DNA of 64,000 nucleotides. It comes from Cycloclasticus sp. 46_120_T64. GTDB lineage: Bacteria > Pseudomonadota > Gammaproteobacteria > Methylococcales > Cycloclasticaceae. The position numbers and the translations under genes were made by a program. Below the pieces are notes generated by a model. That model saw nothing but the letters and a program-made list of their open reading frames with translations. It was not told the DNA's origin and did not search any database. Positions within the stretch are counted from its first letter, which is position 1; each line of letters begins with the position of its first letter. Shown here in pieces: positions 44,142-53,859 of the stretch. The stretch covers positions 209,784 through 273,783 of the forward strand of contig MAAM01000004.1 of assembly GCA_002162695.1 (NCBI GenBank), read 5' to 3'.

Positions 44142-45467
44142 ATGAATGATATGCAAGAGAGCAGTGTCGAGCAGCAAGTAAAAGACATTGCGAATGATGC
44201 GGGTATACAAAAGTTTGGTTATGCCATCTTGTTTTTTACCTTTGGAATACTGGGCGTTTGGTCATTTGTGGCCCCGATAGATGGTGCGGCATTGGCGCAA
44301 GGCTATGTGGCGGTGAAGAATAACAGTAAAACTATTCAGCACTTTGAAGGCGGGATTGTTGAGTCTATTAAGGTCGAAGAGGGTAGTGAAGTTAAGAGCG
44401 GCGATGTGCTGCTTAAGCTTGATACGACACAAATAAAGGCGCAGCAAGAGATATATAAAGGGCAGTATGTTATTGCTAAAAGTATCAAGGCGCGGTTACT
44501 GGCCGAGCAGAAAAAACTGAGTCAAATAGCGTTTCCAGATGATTTACGGGAAGCGAATAATAGCCGCGTAATCGAAGTGCTCACAGAACAGCGGGATATC
44601 TTTAATGCGCGGATGGCCAGTAGAGAGGGTGAAAGGCAGGTGTTGGGGCAGCGCATCGAGCAGCTCGATAGCAAATATACGGGCATGCAAGGGCAAAAAA
44701 AGAGTAATCAAGCGCTGTTGAAATCACTGTTAGAAGAAGCAGAAGAACTGGACGAATTACTAAAAGAAGGTTTTGCTGATAAACGTATATTGCGAGAAAA
44801 ATTGCGTGAAACAATTAGGGTCGAAGGTGATGTGTCGGAGCTCACGGCAAGCTTGGCGCAAGTCAGTATCCAAAAAGGTGAAACTAAACTGCAGATTATT
44901 CAACTGGAAAAAGACGCGAATAAGGAAATAGCCAACGAATTAGCGTCAGTGAAGGCCGAGCTGTTTGATGTGTCAGAAAAACTCAGGGTGATTAATTCAA
45001 GCCTTGCTAGAACGTCGATACAAGCGCCTGTCAGTGGCACGGTGATAAACTTAGAAGTACATACAGAAGGCGGTGTGGTCGCTCCAGGCGCTACTTTATT
45101 AACGATCGTACCCGAAGGGCAGGAGCTCACGATACTGGCGGAAGTGTCGCCGGTCGATATTGACCGGCTTGTTATTGGGCAAGAGGCAGAAGTTCGTTTT
45201 AGTGCTTTTAATCAAAAAACGACACCCAAGCTTTTTGGCAAGGTGCTTAAATTGTCACCCGATCGGATCATCAATGAGCAAACGGGAATGCCTTACTACT
45301 TGGCCGAAGTCACCTTATTGCCGAGCAGTTTAGATGATATTTCTGGATTAGAGTTAATCCCCGGTATGCCGGCGGAAGTGTTGATAGGAACGGGTGAACG
45401 AAGCCTGTTCGAATACCTCGCTAAGCCTATTACTGACGCTTTTACGCGCTCTTTTCTGGAGGAGTAG
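44142..45467 (+). CDS. Type I secretion periplasmic adaptor (HlyD/PrtE family)
   Basis: A 441-residue membrane-fusion protein. A single N-terminal helix (GYAILFFTFGILGVWSFVAP, near 27-46) is followed by a lipoyl half-motif (GGIVESIKVEEGSEVKSGDVL), a long coiled coil (about 105-290) and a second lipoyl half (SIQAPVSGTVINLEVHTEGG), then the beta-barrel with FEYLAKPI near the end. It bridges the ABC protein and TolC. It starts 11 bp after the ABC gene. Confidence 0.93.
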   Translation: MNDMQESSVEQQVKDIANDAGIQKFGYAILFFTFGILGVWSFVAPIDGAALAQGYVAVKNNSKTIQHFEGGIVESIKVEEGSEVKSGDVLLKLDTTQIKAQQEIYKGQYVIAKSIKARLLAEQKKLSQIAFPDDLREANNSRVIEVLTEQRDIFNARMASREGERQVLGQRIEQLDSKYTGMQGQKKSNQALLKSLLEEAEELDELLKEGFADKRILREKLRETIRVEGDVSELTASLAQVSIQKGETKLQIIQLEKDANKEIANELASVKAELFDVSEKLRVINSSLARTSIQAPVSGTVINLEVHTEGGVVAPGATLLTIVPEGQELTILAEVSPVDIDRLVIGQEAEVRFSAFNQKTTPKLFGKVLKLSPDRIINEQTGMPYYLAEVTLLPSSLDDISGLELIPGMPAEVLIGTGERSLFEYLAKPITDAFTRSFLEE

Positions 45468-45469
45468 TT

Positions 45470-46780
45470 GTGAGCTGGCGATTGACAAAAACCGTTGTTA
45501 TCTGCGGCTGTTTATTTATTCAGCCTGTGGTGGCGCAAGACTTGCTTGAAACATATCAGCAAGTGTTGAAATCAGACCCAAGGCTCTTGATCGATTCATT
45601 GGGTGTTGAGGTCGGGGTCGCACGGGAACAACAGTCATTTTCGGCTTTACTGCCCCAGGCGACAGTCAGCGGCAATGTGACGACGAATACCCGTAGGACT
45701 GAAGGCCTCGCTATTGATCATTATTCGGGGCAGCGTTATGCGTTTACCGTTAACCAAGCAATTTTTGACTTGCAAAAATTTAGTGCATGGAAACGCTCGA
45801 AGGCGGTCTTAAAACAGTTTGAGTTTCAACTTGAAGATACCGAGGCGGCAGTAAGGTTAGACACGATAGAACGCTACTTTGCACTGCTGCAGGCAAATGA
45901 TGAGCTGGCTTTAGTTCACGAGGAAATACTCACGCTTGAGAAAAAGAAAGAGCAAACCGAGGCGCTGTATAAGAGGCAGTTGGTAAAAATTACCGAATAT
46001 TACGAAATCAGTGCCCGTTTAGATATGTTGGGTTCTGATGAGGTTGATGCAAATCAACGGGTTCGTTTGGCCGAAGCGAGTTTGAGTGAGTTAACCCAAA
46101 AGCAGGTCAGCGAGCTTGCCACGTTAACCGAGCAAGTAGCATTTGATCAGGAAAAAATAAGCGCCGAACAGTATGTGGATAAATTAGCAACAGACAACCC
46201 AGCGCTAAAAGCCATTGGAGCGTCGATAACGGCCGCAAAAATGAACTTGAAGCAGCAGAAAGCTGGACACTACCCCGTGATTGGTCTTCAACTGAGTAAG
46301 CAAAAAAGTGATATCGGATTCGAGAACTCATCCTCAAACAATAACGACACAGAAGTTGCCGCGATAACGTTCTCGATGCCTATTTTTAGTGGCGGTGGCA
46401 CGTCTGGTCGAGTATATGAGGCACAGCAACAGTTGGCCATATCGAAGGCTACTTACGATCAAGAGTACCGTAAGGCGGTTAAAGAACTACGGGATGACTT
46501 TTTGCGGGTCAACGCATTAACTCGTCGCATACACGCAACAAAAAAAGCGGTCGAGTCCGCGCAGAAGTCGTATCAGGCGATGGATAAAAGCTATCAATTA
46601 ATGATTGCGACGGTCTCTGATGTTTTAGATGCGCAGCAGGTATATTTGAATTCGAAGCGTGAATTGCAACAAACACGTTATGACTATATTTTGAGTAGAG
46701 CTCGTCTCGAGTATAAAGTCGGTTCGCTTAGTACAGACAGCGTTCAACATATTAATAGTTGGCTAGCAGCGAGAGAGTAA
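45470..46780 (+). CDS. TolC-family outer-membrane channel
   Basis: A 436-residue exported protein starting at GTG 45470, 2 bp after the adaptor stop. The signal peptide ends near QPVVA/QDLLETYQ. Two repeats of long helices and short strands give the TolC trimer fold (LLETYQQVLKSDPRLL start; VSDVLDAQQVYLNSKRELQQ near the end). It completes the tripartite channel. Its TAA stop is in the same frame as the next gene, only three bases before that gene's presumed ATT start. Confidence 0.93.
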   Translation: MSWRLTKTVVICGCLFIQPVVAQDLLETYQQVLKSDPRLLIDSLGVEVGVAREQQSFSALLPQATVSGNVTTNTRRTEGLAIDHYSGQRYAFTVNQAIFDLQKFSAWKRSKAVLKQFEFQLEDTEAAVRLDTIERYFALLQANDELALVHEEILTLEKKKEQTEALYKRQLVKITEYYEISARLDMLGSDEVDANQRVRLAEASLSELTQKQVSELATLTEQVAFDQEKISAEQYVDKLATDNPALKAIGASITAAKMNLKQQKAGHYPVIGLQLSKQKSDIGFENSSSNNNDTEVAAITFSMPIFSGGGTSGRVYEAQQQLAISKATYDQEYRKAVKELRDDFLRVNALTRRIHATKKAVESAQKSYQAMDKSYQLMIATVSDVLDAQQVYLNSKRELQQTRYDYILSRARLEYKVGSLSTDSVQHINSWLAARE

Positions 46781-46783
46781 GCT

Positions 46784-47899
46784 ATTAACGTACTACATGT
46801 CTATAAAACATCTTTTGCGATAAGCCAAGGTGGTATTGAAGAAGTCTTGCAGCAACTTTGCCAGGCTACGTCTGTACTCGGGGTAAACAATAGAATCGTT
46901 TGCCTCAGTGCGGCGTGTAAAGAAAAAAAAATCATTGAAACGCCCCAGGCGCTCATCTATTGCTACCCGTTAACCGCTGAAATTGCCTCCTGTGGTTTTT
47001 CGTGGTCGTTGTGGCAAGACTTTAAGCGCTTGTCTAATTGGGCGGATGTTGTGCATTATCAGTTTCCTTGGCCGTTTGCTGACTTCTTGGCTTTAACTCG
47101 GCAGGCACGCAGTAAACCGAGTGTTATCAGCTATCAATCGGACATCGTTAGGCAAAAGAGTTGGTATAGGTTATACCGACCACTGATGAAGTGTTTTTTA
47201 AACAAAGCCAGTGCGGTGGTGGCGACTTCTCCTAAGTATATTGAAAGCAGTTTGGTGTTAAATGCGTTGCAGCAGGACGTGACGTTGATTCCTAATGGGA
47301 TTGGTGCAGAGCCCGAGCTAGACCTCTATCAACAAGAAATAAAAGAGCTGGAAAAAACACATAACAAAGGGTTCTTTTTGTTTATTGGCGTTTTTCGTTA
47401 TTATAAGGGGCTTGTATACTTGCTTGAAGCGGCCAAAATAACGGGATTACCATTAGTGGTGGTTGGTGATGGGCCAGAAAGGGCGGCCATGGCTCGCTAT
47501 ATTGACGAGCATAAAATAACCAATGTGCGTTTATTAGGACGTGTCAGTGATCAGCAGAAATTTGCCCTAATTAGCCTTGCGAAGGCCCTCGTATTGCCCT
47601 CATCAGAACGATCTGAAGCCTATGGCATGGTCTTGTTAGAAGCGGCAAGGCAGGGCACCCCGATGATTACTACCGAGCTGGGCTCGGGAACCAGTTATAT
47701 TAATATCGACGGTGAAACCGGCTTGGTGGTGCCGCCGAAGAATCCGCCTGCGTTAGCCAAGGCGATGGAATACTTCGAGAGTCATGATGCGGAGTTGGAT
47801 CAAATGGGACGGCTCGCTAAGGAGCGTTTTGACGCTAATTTTACGGCGGATATCATGGGTAAACGATACCAGCAGTTATACCAGCGCTTAAGCTCATAA
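46784..47899 (+). CDS. Family 4 glycosyltransferase with an ATT start
   Basis: A GT-B-fold glycosyltransferase of about 371 residues. The conserved N-terminal strand and glycine loop (NVLHVYKTSFAISQGGIEEV) begins at 46784, but no ATG, GTG or TTG is available there; ATT 46784, preceded by GAGAGAGTAA, is the only fitting start. A TTG at 46847 would delete the first nucleotide-binding strand. The C-terminal donor domain has FLFIGVFRYYKGLVYLLEA, VVVGDGPE and LLPSSERSEAYGMVLLEA with the GT4 EX7E. It probably acts in the O-polysaccharide built by this locus; donor and linkage are unknown. Confidence 0.85.
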   Translation: MNVLHVYKTSFAISQGGIEEVLQQLCQATSVLGVNNRIVCLSAACKEKKIIETPQALIYCYPLTAEIASCGFSWSLWQDFKRLSNWADVVHYQFPWPFADFLALTRQARSKPSVISYQSDIVRQKSWYRLYRPLMKCFLNKASAVVATSPKYIESSLVLNALQQDVTLIPNGIGAEPELDLYQQEIKELEKTHNKGFFLFIGVFRYYKGLVYLLEAAKITGLPLVVVGDGPERAAMARYIDEHKITNVRLLGRVSDQQKFALISLAKALVLPSSERSEAYGMVLLEAARQGTPMITTELGSGTSYINIDGETGLVVPPKNPPALAKAMEYFESHDAELDQMGRLAKERFDANFTADIMGKRYQQLYQRLSS

Positions 47900-47929
47900 T
47901 GCAGTGTCTGCAGTAAGGCTTGAATTAGC

Positions 47930-49042
47930 ATGAGAATCGCTCTAGGAACAACAGTGCTGCGCAAGGCGGAGCAAACTGGCCACTTAGACGGCATTGCGGT
48001 TTATACGCAGAATTTACTGAAACAAATACCCGCCTTAGGTGTTTCGTCGACACGGTATGCTTTTTTGTCAGAACAGGGTGATGCTGGCTGTACTTCTTTA
48101 GGACGTTTTTCATATCAAGCCGTTGCCAGCGCGGTAACGGGTTGCCCCCTATTCCGCTCAGCGCACATCGAGCAGAATGCCGACCTTTTTCACGCGACCG
48201 ATCACTACATTCCTAAATTAGCGAAAGTTCCCGTGGTCGCAACCATTATGGACCCTATTTCACTGGCCCACCCAGAGTGGGTGGCTGGCAGAGGTCGCGG
48301 GTTGAAAAATGCTTTATTTAAGAAAACAGCGCACTGGGCCGATCATATTATTACCATTTCTGATTATGCGGCTGAGGCGATCCAAGAACACTTTGCCGTG
48401 CCCGCCTCGCGTATTTCAGTGACACCTTTAGGGGTGGATGAGAATTGTTTTAAGCGTGTTAGCGAAGAACAAAAGCTAGCCGTATTGTCCCGATACAACT
48501 TACCGAGTAATTACTTTGTTTTTATCGGCACACTGCAACCTAGAAAAAATATTGAACGTTTATTGGATGCGTTTTTACAGCTTCCCGAACAACTACAGCA
48601 ACAGCACCCGCTTGTTATAGTCGGGCGTGAAGGCTGGAGTAGTGAGGCGTTGGTGAAACGCTTGCGTGGGTTAGCGTTAAGCCGTAAGGTGTTTTGGTTA
48701 GACTATGTGCCCTTCGAGGATAAGTATGCCTTGTTACAGGCCAGCCTAGCGATGGTGTTTCCATCCTTATATGAAGGTTTTGGTTTGCCCGTATTGGAAG
48801 CATTTGCCTCGAATACGCCGGTGATAAGCTCAAACCTCACGTCTTTACCCGAAGTGGCGGCGGATGCCGCTATTTTAATCAACCCGTATGTGGTCGATGA
48901 TATCGCGCAGGCGATGGAAGCTGTCGCGCAAGATGAGGCGCTACGGCAAGGCTTACAGCAAAAAGGGGCGGAAAGAGTGAAACAATTCTCATGGGAAATG
49001 ACGGCTCAGAAAACAATGCAAATATATAAAACCTTAGCTTGA
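47930..49042 (+). CDS. Family 4 glycosyltransferase
   Basis: A 370-residue GT-B enzyme. N-terminal DGIAVYTQNLLKQIPAL is the usual glycine-loop start, and the donor domain has YFVFIGTLQPRKNIERLLDA, VIVGREGW, and FPSLYEGFGLPVLEAFA with the EX7E signature. This pattern is common in mannosyl- and rhamnosyltransferases. It lies 30 bp after the preceding glycosyltransferase. The sugar transferred is not evident. Confidence 0.9.
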   Translation: MRIALGTTVLRKAEQTGHLDGIAVYTQNLLKQIPALGVSSTRYAFLSEQGDAGCTSLGRFSYQAVASAVTGCPLFRSAHIEQNADLFHATDHYIPKLAKVPVVATIMDPISLAHPEWVAGRGRGLKNALFKKTAHWADHIITISDYAAEAIQEHFAVPASRISVTPLGVDENCFKRVSEEQKLAVLSRYNLPSNYFVFIGTLQPRKNIERLLDAFLQLPEQLQQQHPLVIVGREGWSSEALVKRLRGLALSRKVFWLDYVPFEDKYALLQASLAMVFPSLYEGFGLPVLEAFASNTPVISSNLTSLPEVAADAAILINPYVVDDIAQAMEAVAQDEALRQGLQQKGAERVKQFSWEMTAQKTMQIYKTLA

Positions 49043-49058
49043 AGACAGTAACCGCCCT

Positions 49059-49298
49059 ATGCAGCCATTCATTAAACAACAAGATAAACAAAAACACTTC
49101 GCCATTTGCTTGTTTATAACCTTAGTTTTATTGCCCTATCTGGGTTTAATATTAAGCACCTTAATAACCTTTATAATCGGCTTATCGAAAGAGATTTGGG
49201 ATAAGTACTACGGCAGTGGCTTTTGCTGGTATGACATGCTGGCTAATTTTATGGGCTGGCTTTTAGCCGTGTGTATTTACGGCCTGCTCACGATGTAG
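49059..49298 (+). CDS. Small YfiM/DUF2279-like membrane protein
   Basis: A 79-residue protein with two hydrophobic segments (ICLFITLVLLPYLGLILSTL; MLANFMGWLLAVCIYGLL). DKQKHF at the start and SKEIWDKYYGSGFCWYDMLANFMG resemble the YfiM/DUF2279 pattern (KHF ... KEIxD ... D-x-x-A-N-x-x-G), but no lipobox is present. It lies 16 bp after a glycosyltransferase. The role in the polysaccharide locus is unknown. Confidence 0.65.
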   Translation: MQPFIKQQDKQKHFAICLFITLVLLPYLGLILSTLITFIIGLSKEIWDKYYGSGFCWYDMLANFMGWLLAVCIYGLLTM

Positions 49299-49375
49299 TC
49301 GCTCGTGCACCTAGAGAAGTTAACTAGACCTTGTTATCATGCTGGGCTTTACGGATTTAAATAGAGGACGGACAA

Positions 49376-50410
49376 TTGGTAACGGCAATAATAACGGGAG
49401 TAACCGGGCAAGATGGAGCTTATCTAACAGAGCTATTATTAACCAAGGGATATAAGGTCATCGGCACGTATCGTCGCACCAGTTCCGTTAATTTTTGGCG
49501 TTTAGAATCATTGGGTGTGGAAAACCATCCGAATTTAGAACTAGTTGAACACGACTTAACCGACTTGGGTAATAGTATTCGCCTGATTCAGCAGACGCAG
49601 CCAGATGAAATATACAATTTAGCCGCACAAAGTTTTGTTGGGGTTTCTTTTGAACAGCCACAAACTACCGCAGAGATTACCGCCTTGGGTGCATTAAACC
49701 TGTTAGAGGCGATAAGAATCGTGGATACGGGCATTCGTTTTTATCAAGCGAGTACCTCTGAACTCTACGGTAAAGTTCAACAGATTCCGCAAACCGAAGA
49801 AACCCCTTTTTACCCGCGTAGTCCGTACGCCGTTGCCAAACAATTTGCCCATTGGTCGGTGGTAAACTATCGCGAGTCCTATGGCATTTTTGCCTGTAGT
49901 GGTATTTTGTTTAACCACGAATCGCCACTACGTGGACGTGAGTTTGTAACACGTAAGATTACAGATAAAGTTGCACGAATCTCCTTAGGTGATACAACGC
50001 CATTAGAACTAGGTAATATCGATGCCAAACGCGATTGGGGATATGCCAAAGAGTACGTGGAAGGTATGTATCGGATGTTGCAACACGATACGGCCGACAC
50101 CTTTGTATTAGCGACCAATGAAACCTACACCGTGCGTCAGTTTGTCGAGCTTGCATTCAGCGCGGTTGACATCCCTATTGAGTGGAAAGGGACGGCAGAA
50201 CAAGAAAAAGCTTACCATGCCAGTACAGGGCAATTGTTGGTGCAAATTAATCCGAAATTTTATCGCCCTGCCGAGGTTGAGTTGTTAATTGGCGACTACA
50301 GTAAAGCCGAAAAGGCACTGGGTTGGAAGCCGCAAACTGACCTGAAGACCCTATGTGCGATGATGGTTAAAAGCGATTTAGAGAACATTAAAACAGGCCG
50401 AACCTTTTAA
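49376..50410 (+). CDS. gmd: GDP-mannose 4,6-dehydratase
   Basis: A 344-residue short-chain dehydrogenase that turns GDP-mannose into GDP-4-keto-6-deoxymannose. NADP-binding [17 protein letters not shown], the [10 protein letters not shown] segment, [10 protein letters not shown], and the YxxxK pair in [12 protein letters not shown] are typical, as is [10 protein letters not shown]. The start is TTG 49376 with GAGGA before it. Paired with rmd, it supplies GDP-D-rhamnose. Confidence 0.95.
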   Translation: MVTAIITGVTGQDGAYLTELLLTKGYKVIGTYRRTSSVNFWRLESLGVENHPNLELVEHDLTDLGNSIRLIQQTQPDEIYNLAAQSFVGVSFEQPQTTAEITALGALNLLEAIRIVDTGIRFYQASTSELYGKVQQIPQTEETPFYPRSPYAVAKQFAHWSVVNYRESYGIFACSGILFNHESPLRGREFVTRKITDKVARISLGDTTPLELGNIDAKRDWGYAKEYVEGMYRMLQHDTADTFVLATNETYTVRQFVELAFSAVDIPIEWKGTAEQEKAYHASTGQLLVQINPKFYRPAEVELLIGDYSKAEKALGWKPQTDLKTLCAMMVKSDLENIKTGRTF

Positions 50411-51279
50411 TGTTGCAGGCCTCAGCAAAGGTTTGGGTGATTGGTGCGGCAAGCTTTACCGGGCAACACCTTATTCCTGCGCTACAGCAGGCGAATTATA
50501 ACGTTGATACCAGCGCGGTTGATATCACCGACCTTCCGCAACTTGAAGGTACCCTGCTGAAAATACAGCCAGACTATATTATTAACCTCGCGGGAATAAG
50601 CTTTGTTCCAGACGGTGCCAACGCGTCCATTTATGCGGTGAACACCTTCGGCCCGCAAAACATATTAACCGCTTGTTTGAAGTTACCCCGCGCGCCTAAA
50701 CAAATCGTTTTAGCGAGTAGTTCGAACGTCTACGGAATACAAGCGGCTGAGAAATTAAACGAAGCCTGCCCAGTTAACCCAATAAGCCACTATGGCTGCA
50801 GTAAATGGGCTATGGAGCAAATAGCCAAAACGTACTCAGATAAATTAAATATTACGGTGACTCGACCTTTTAATTACACGGGGAGAGGTCAAGATATAAA
50901 ATTCTTAGTGCCAAAAATTGTTGACCACTTTAAAAGAAGGGCTGACAGCATTAAATTAGGTAATATCGATATTTGGCGCGACTTCTCAGACGTACGCTGG
51001 GTGGCACAGGCTTATACAGAACTGCTTTCAGTGCCAAATAACGAGTTGAGTTTTGTTAATTTATGTTCTGGTCGGCTGACTAGTATTCGAGATGTTATCG
51101 CCTTGCTGGAGGATATCACTGGGCATACATTGAAGATTGAAATAGATCCGCAGTTTGCTAGGCCGGCGGATATAAAACGCCAGTGTGGTGATAATGAGTA
51201 CTTATTTGAGCGGGTCCCTGGTTTAAGGCAAGTAGAGCCGTTATCGGCAATGCTCAAATGGATGTTAGAGGCGGCATGA
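50410..51279 (+). CDS. rmd: GDP-6-deoxy-D-lyxo-4-hexulose reductase (GDP-D-rhamnose synthesis)
   Basis: A 289-residue extended short-chain dehydrogenase. GAASFTGQHLIPALQQ binds the cofactor, and SSSNVYG with YGCSKWAMEQ gives the catalytic Ser/Tyr/Lys. It follows gmd with a one-base overlap, the same order known for D-rhamnose synthesis in the Pseudomonas A-band locus; a 4-epimerase or other reductase cannot be excluded. Overlaps the next glycosyltransferase start by 4 bp. Confidence 0.85.
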   Translation: MLQASAKVWVIGAASFTGQHLIPALQQANYNVDTSAVDITDLPQLEGTLLKIQPDYIINLAGISFVPDGANASIYAVNTFGPQNILTACLKLPRAPKQIVLASSSNVYGIQAAEKLNEACPVNPISHYGCSKWAMEQIAKTYSDKLNITVTRPFNYTGRGQDIKFLVPKIVDHFKRRADSIKLGNIDIWRDFSDVRWVAQAYTELLSVPNNELSFVNLCSGRLTSIRDVIALLEDITGHTLKIEIDPQFARPADIKRQCGDNEYLFERVPGLRQVEPLSAMLKWMLEAA

Positions 51280-52646
51280 TAAAACATTTGTATATTGAAT
51301 GTACGCATACGGCGAATTCAGGATTAAATACAGGTATTCAACGAGTTGTCAGGCATATTGTTGAGCAGCTTGGCCCTCGGCTGCCGGATAATACGCCTAT
51401 CAGCTTAATGAGCATCGATGAGGGTAGCTTTTATCGTTTAGACGGGCTTCCCGACTTAAGACGAAAGCAGCTTGTTGAGGACGAAGACAGCGGCGGCAGC
51501 GATAATGATAATGATGCCCCTCCTGAAAATCGCGGTAAAATACGAGTGCTTCGTTTCTTAAGGAATTTTAGGGAGGCCGTATTAAAGCGATTAACTTGGG
51601 CTCCACTTAATGATTTTCTATCTGCTCCAAGAAGCAAATTTGGCTTGAGTCGTATCATCTACATGTTGACCCTTATCGGGGTTTATCGAGCGCTCACATC
51701 TAAAATAGATGTCTCTAAGTGCGAGTCTCCATCTCCTATAAGTTTTTCACCTGGAGATGTCATTTTAATGCTGGATTCATCTTGGCATTTGCCGGCATGG
51801 GAGGCTATCAGGCATGCAAAAGATAATGGAGCCAATGTTATTGTGGTTATTTATGACCTTATCCCGATTACGCATCCGCAATTTTGTGAACAAGCACTCT
51901 GTAAGGTATTTAGTCGTTGGTTTGAGCAAGCGGAAAAAAATGTTGATGGTTATATTGCCATTTCAAAGACAGTTCGCTGCTCGCTTCAAGACTATTTGGT
52001 CTCGTTAGGTGCAAGCCCTGACCGTGAGCGATTAGGTTACTTTTATCTGGGTGCTGATGTCGCCAAAGAACAAGGGTGCGCTCGAGAGGAGTTAATGCGA
52101 ACTCTAAGGGGAAACTCTTACCTGATTGTTAGTACGGTTGAGCCTCGAAAAAACCACCAATATTTACTCGATGCTTTTAATCAATTATGGGGATTAGGCC
52201 TTGATATTAAGCTGCATATTGTTGGAAGAGTGGGGTGGAGGGTGGATAAACTTATACGTGATATAGAGCAGCATCCACAGTTTAATGCGAAACTGTTTTT
52301 ATGGAATGACTTAGATGATGCTGAGCTAGTCTACTGCTACAAAAACAGTAAAGCACTGGTGTTTCCTTCTTATGTCGAAGGTTTTGGCCTGCCCATTATT
52401 GAAGCGCAGCACTACCAACTGCCGGTATTAGCGAGCGATACGCCTATTCATCGTGAGGTGGGGGGCGATAGCGTCATTTATTTTGATTTAGCCGATTCGG
52501 TTGATCTAGTGACAAAAATTTCTGATGTGGAACAAGGTCGCTTGTCTTTAAATAAGCAGGCCCACTTCGAGCTAACTCAGTTTACTTGGCGGCATAGTGC
52601 CAATAGGCTGGTTCAAGAAATCCAGCGAATTAACGCGACTCTATAA
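51276..52646 (+). CDS. Family 4 glycosyltransferase with acidic insert
   Basis: Predicted 456-residue GT-B enzyme; ATG 51276 overlaps the rmd stop (ATGA). The N-terminus (IECTHTANSGLNTGIQRVVR) is of the O-antigen type with NTGIQRVV. A low-complexity acidic insert (VEDEDSGGSDNDNDAPPEN, near 70-90) is unusual. The donor domain contains YLIVSTVEPRKNHQYLLDAF, HIVGRVGW and VFPSYVEGFGLPIIEAQ. Its last 17 bp overlap the end of the convergent glycosyltransferase. Probably builds the D-rhamnose-containing polysaccharide. Confidence 0.88.
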   Translation: MIKHLYIECTHTANSGLNTGIQRVVRHIVEQLGPRLPDNTPISLMSIDEGSFYRLDGLPDLRRKQLVEDEDSGGSDNDNDAPPENRGKIRVLRFLRNFREAVLKRLTWAPLNDFLSAPRSKFGLSRIIYMLTLIGVYRALTSKIDVSKCESPSPISFSPGDVILMLDSSWHLPAWEAIRHAKDNGANVIVVIYDLIPITHPQFCEQALCKVFSRWFEQAEKNVDGYIAISKTVRCSLQDYLVSLGASPDRERLGYFYLGADVAKEQGCAREELMRTLRGNSYLIVSTVEPRKNHQYLLDAFNQLWGLGLDIKLHIVGRVGWRVDKLIRDIEQHPQFNAKLFLWNDLDDAELVYCYKNSKALVFPSYVEGFGLPIIEAQHYQLPVLASDTPIHREVGGDSVIYFDLADSVDLVTKISDVEQGRLSLNKQAHFELTQFTWRHSANRLVQEIQRINATL

Positions 52647-53859
52647 GGTCGCGCGATTCAGTAATAATATCCATCCATTGCTGGGCAACCTGCACTGGTG
52701 AGTGGTGCTTTTTAACATAACGCTTGGCGGCCTGAGCTATTGATAAGCGATACGGTTCGTCGCACATCATCCGAGTAATGGCTTGTTGTAGCTCCTCAAT
52801 CTCTTGTTCGTCAGCGGTGATTTTGTGTACGGTATCATCGTCTAACTCACTAAACCAACCATAATTACTGACAATGCTCGGTTTTTCCGCGCTCATGGCT
52901 TGAATTTGTACGGCCGATGTTTCGCCCATGGAGGGGTAGCGTAAATTAATGATTAAGTCGCACAGTGCCATGCTTTGATCGTAATCAGCATCGCTGACAT
53001 AGCCGCTGTTGACCACAAGCTTAGTGATGCCGGTGGCCCTGATATCGGCCTGATAGTGGTCGTTGCCAATAATCAGTAATTTAACACGTGACTTTAGTTC
53101 ATCAGCCAGCCCAGAGAGTGCGACAAATATGCTATGGCTGCGTTTAGTTTCACCGGAAAACCCAAATAAGCCGATGATAAACGTGCCTTGGGACTCTTTT
53201 TGCTTCACTAACTCAATAACCGTGCTGTTTTCAATCAGCGCCGCATCAACATTAACGGCTTGCTGATAATCGATCAGCGGGACTTGGTGAACTGAACCGG
53301 TATACCCAGCCTTAATAACTTGCTCTTTAGCCATTTTGCTATGGACAACAATCGAGTCGGCCCTAGCCAGCACCTCGTGTAAAAAAGGGTGCTTAGCGGG
53401 AGCCGAATAACGAAGAATATCATGCTCTGGATTGTCATTGCCGATCTCATGAATACTGTCAATGGGCTGTGTGTTGGGTGTTTTTAATAAGGCCTGCCAA
53501 ACACCGCCAAGGCCCTGCCCGGCAATTAAGTAATACAGCACGGTATCGTGCAACACAACGATGCCGGGGTGTTGCCTCAATAATTGCAGCACCGGCAGGT
53601 GGTAATGTGGGTTATTGCCGAAGTTATAAATAAATTGGCTGAACGGTTCCCGACGGGCTTCTTCAAAGATTAAGGGTAATATTTCTTGGGCGATGTAGTC
53701 CGTTTGATAAGCATTGCAGTCGTCGACCCCATCGTCAAAAATGGCCAGTTCCTCGCCGCCAAGGTTCAAGGCTGTTTGTAAGGCGTTTATTAAATGCTGG
53801 CTATATAAAGCAATACCCGTTTTTTTAGGTAACAAGGGGGATATATACGCGATCATCAC
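52630..53859 (-). CDS. Glycosyltransferase (GT4-like)
   Basis: A 409-residue GT-B protein starting MMIAYISPLLPKKTGIALYS, with the TGIA loop at the N-terminus. The donor half has IIGLFGFSGETKRSH, LLIIGNDHY, and MALCDLIINLRYPSMGETSA with the acid pair of GT4-type enzymes. It is the last of five minus-strand genes (methyltransferase and four glycosyltransferases) that overlap or abut, so they form one operon. It overlaps its upstream gene by 4 bp. Confidence 0.85.
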   Translation of the reverse strand: MMIAYISPLLPKKTGIALYSQHLINALQTALNLGGEELAIFDDGVDDCNAYQTDYIAQEILPLIFEEARREPFSQFIYNFGNNPHYHLPVLQLLRQHPGIVVLHDTVLYYLIAGQGLGGVWQALLKTPNTQPIDSIHEIGNDNPEHDILRYSAPAKHPFLHEVLARADSIVVHSKMAKEQVIKAGYTGSVHQVPLIDYQQAVNVDAALIENSTVIELVKQKESQGTFIIGLFGFSGETKRSHSIFVALSGLADELKSRVKLLIIGNDHYQADIRATGITKLVVNSGYVSDADYDQSMALCDLIINLRYPSMGETSAVQIQAMSAEKPSIVSNYGWFSELDDDTVHKITADEQEIEELQQAITRMMCDEPYRLSIAQAAKRYVKKHHSPVQVAQQWMDIITESRDLIESR

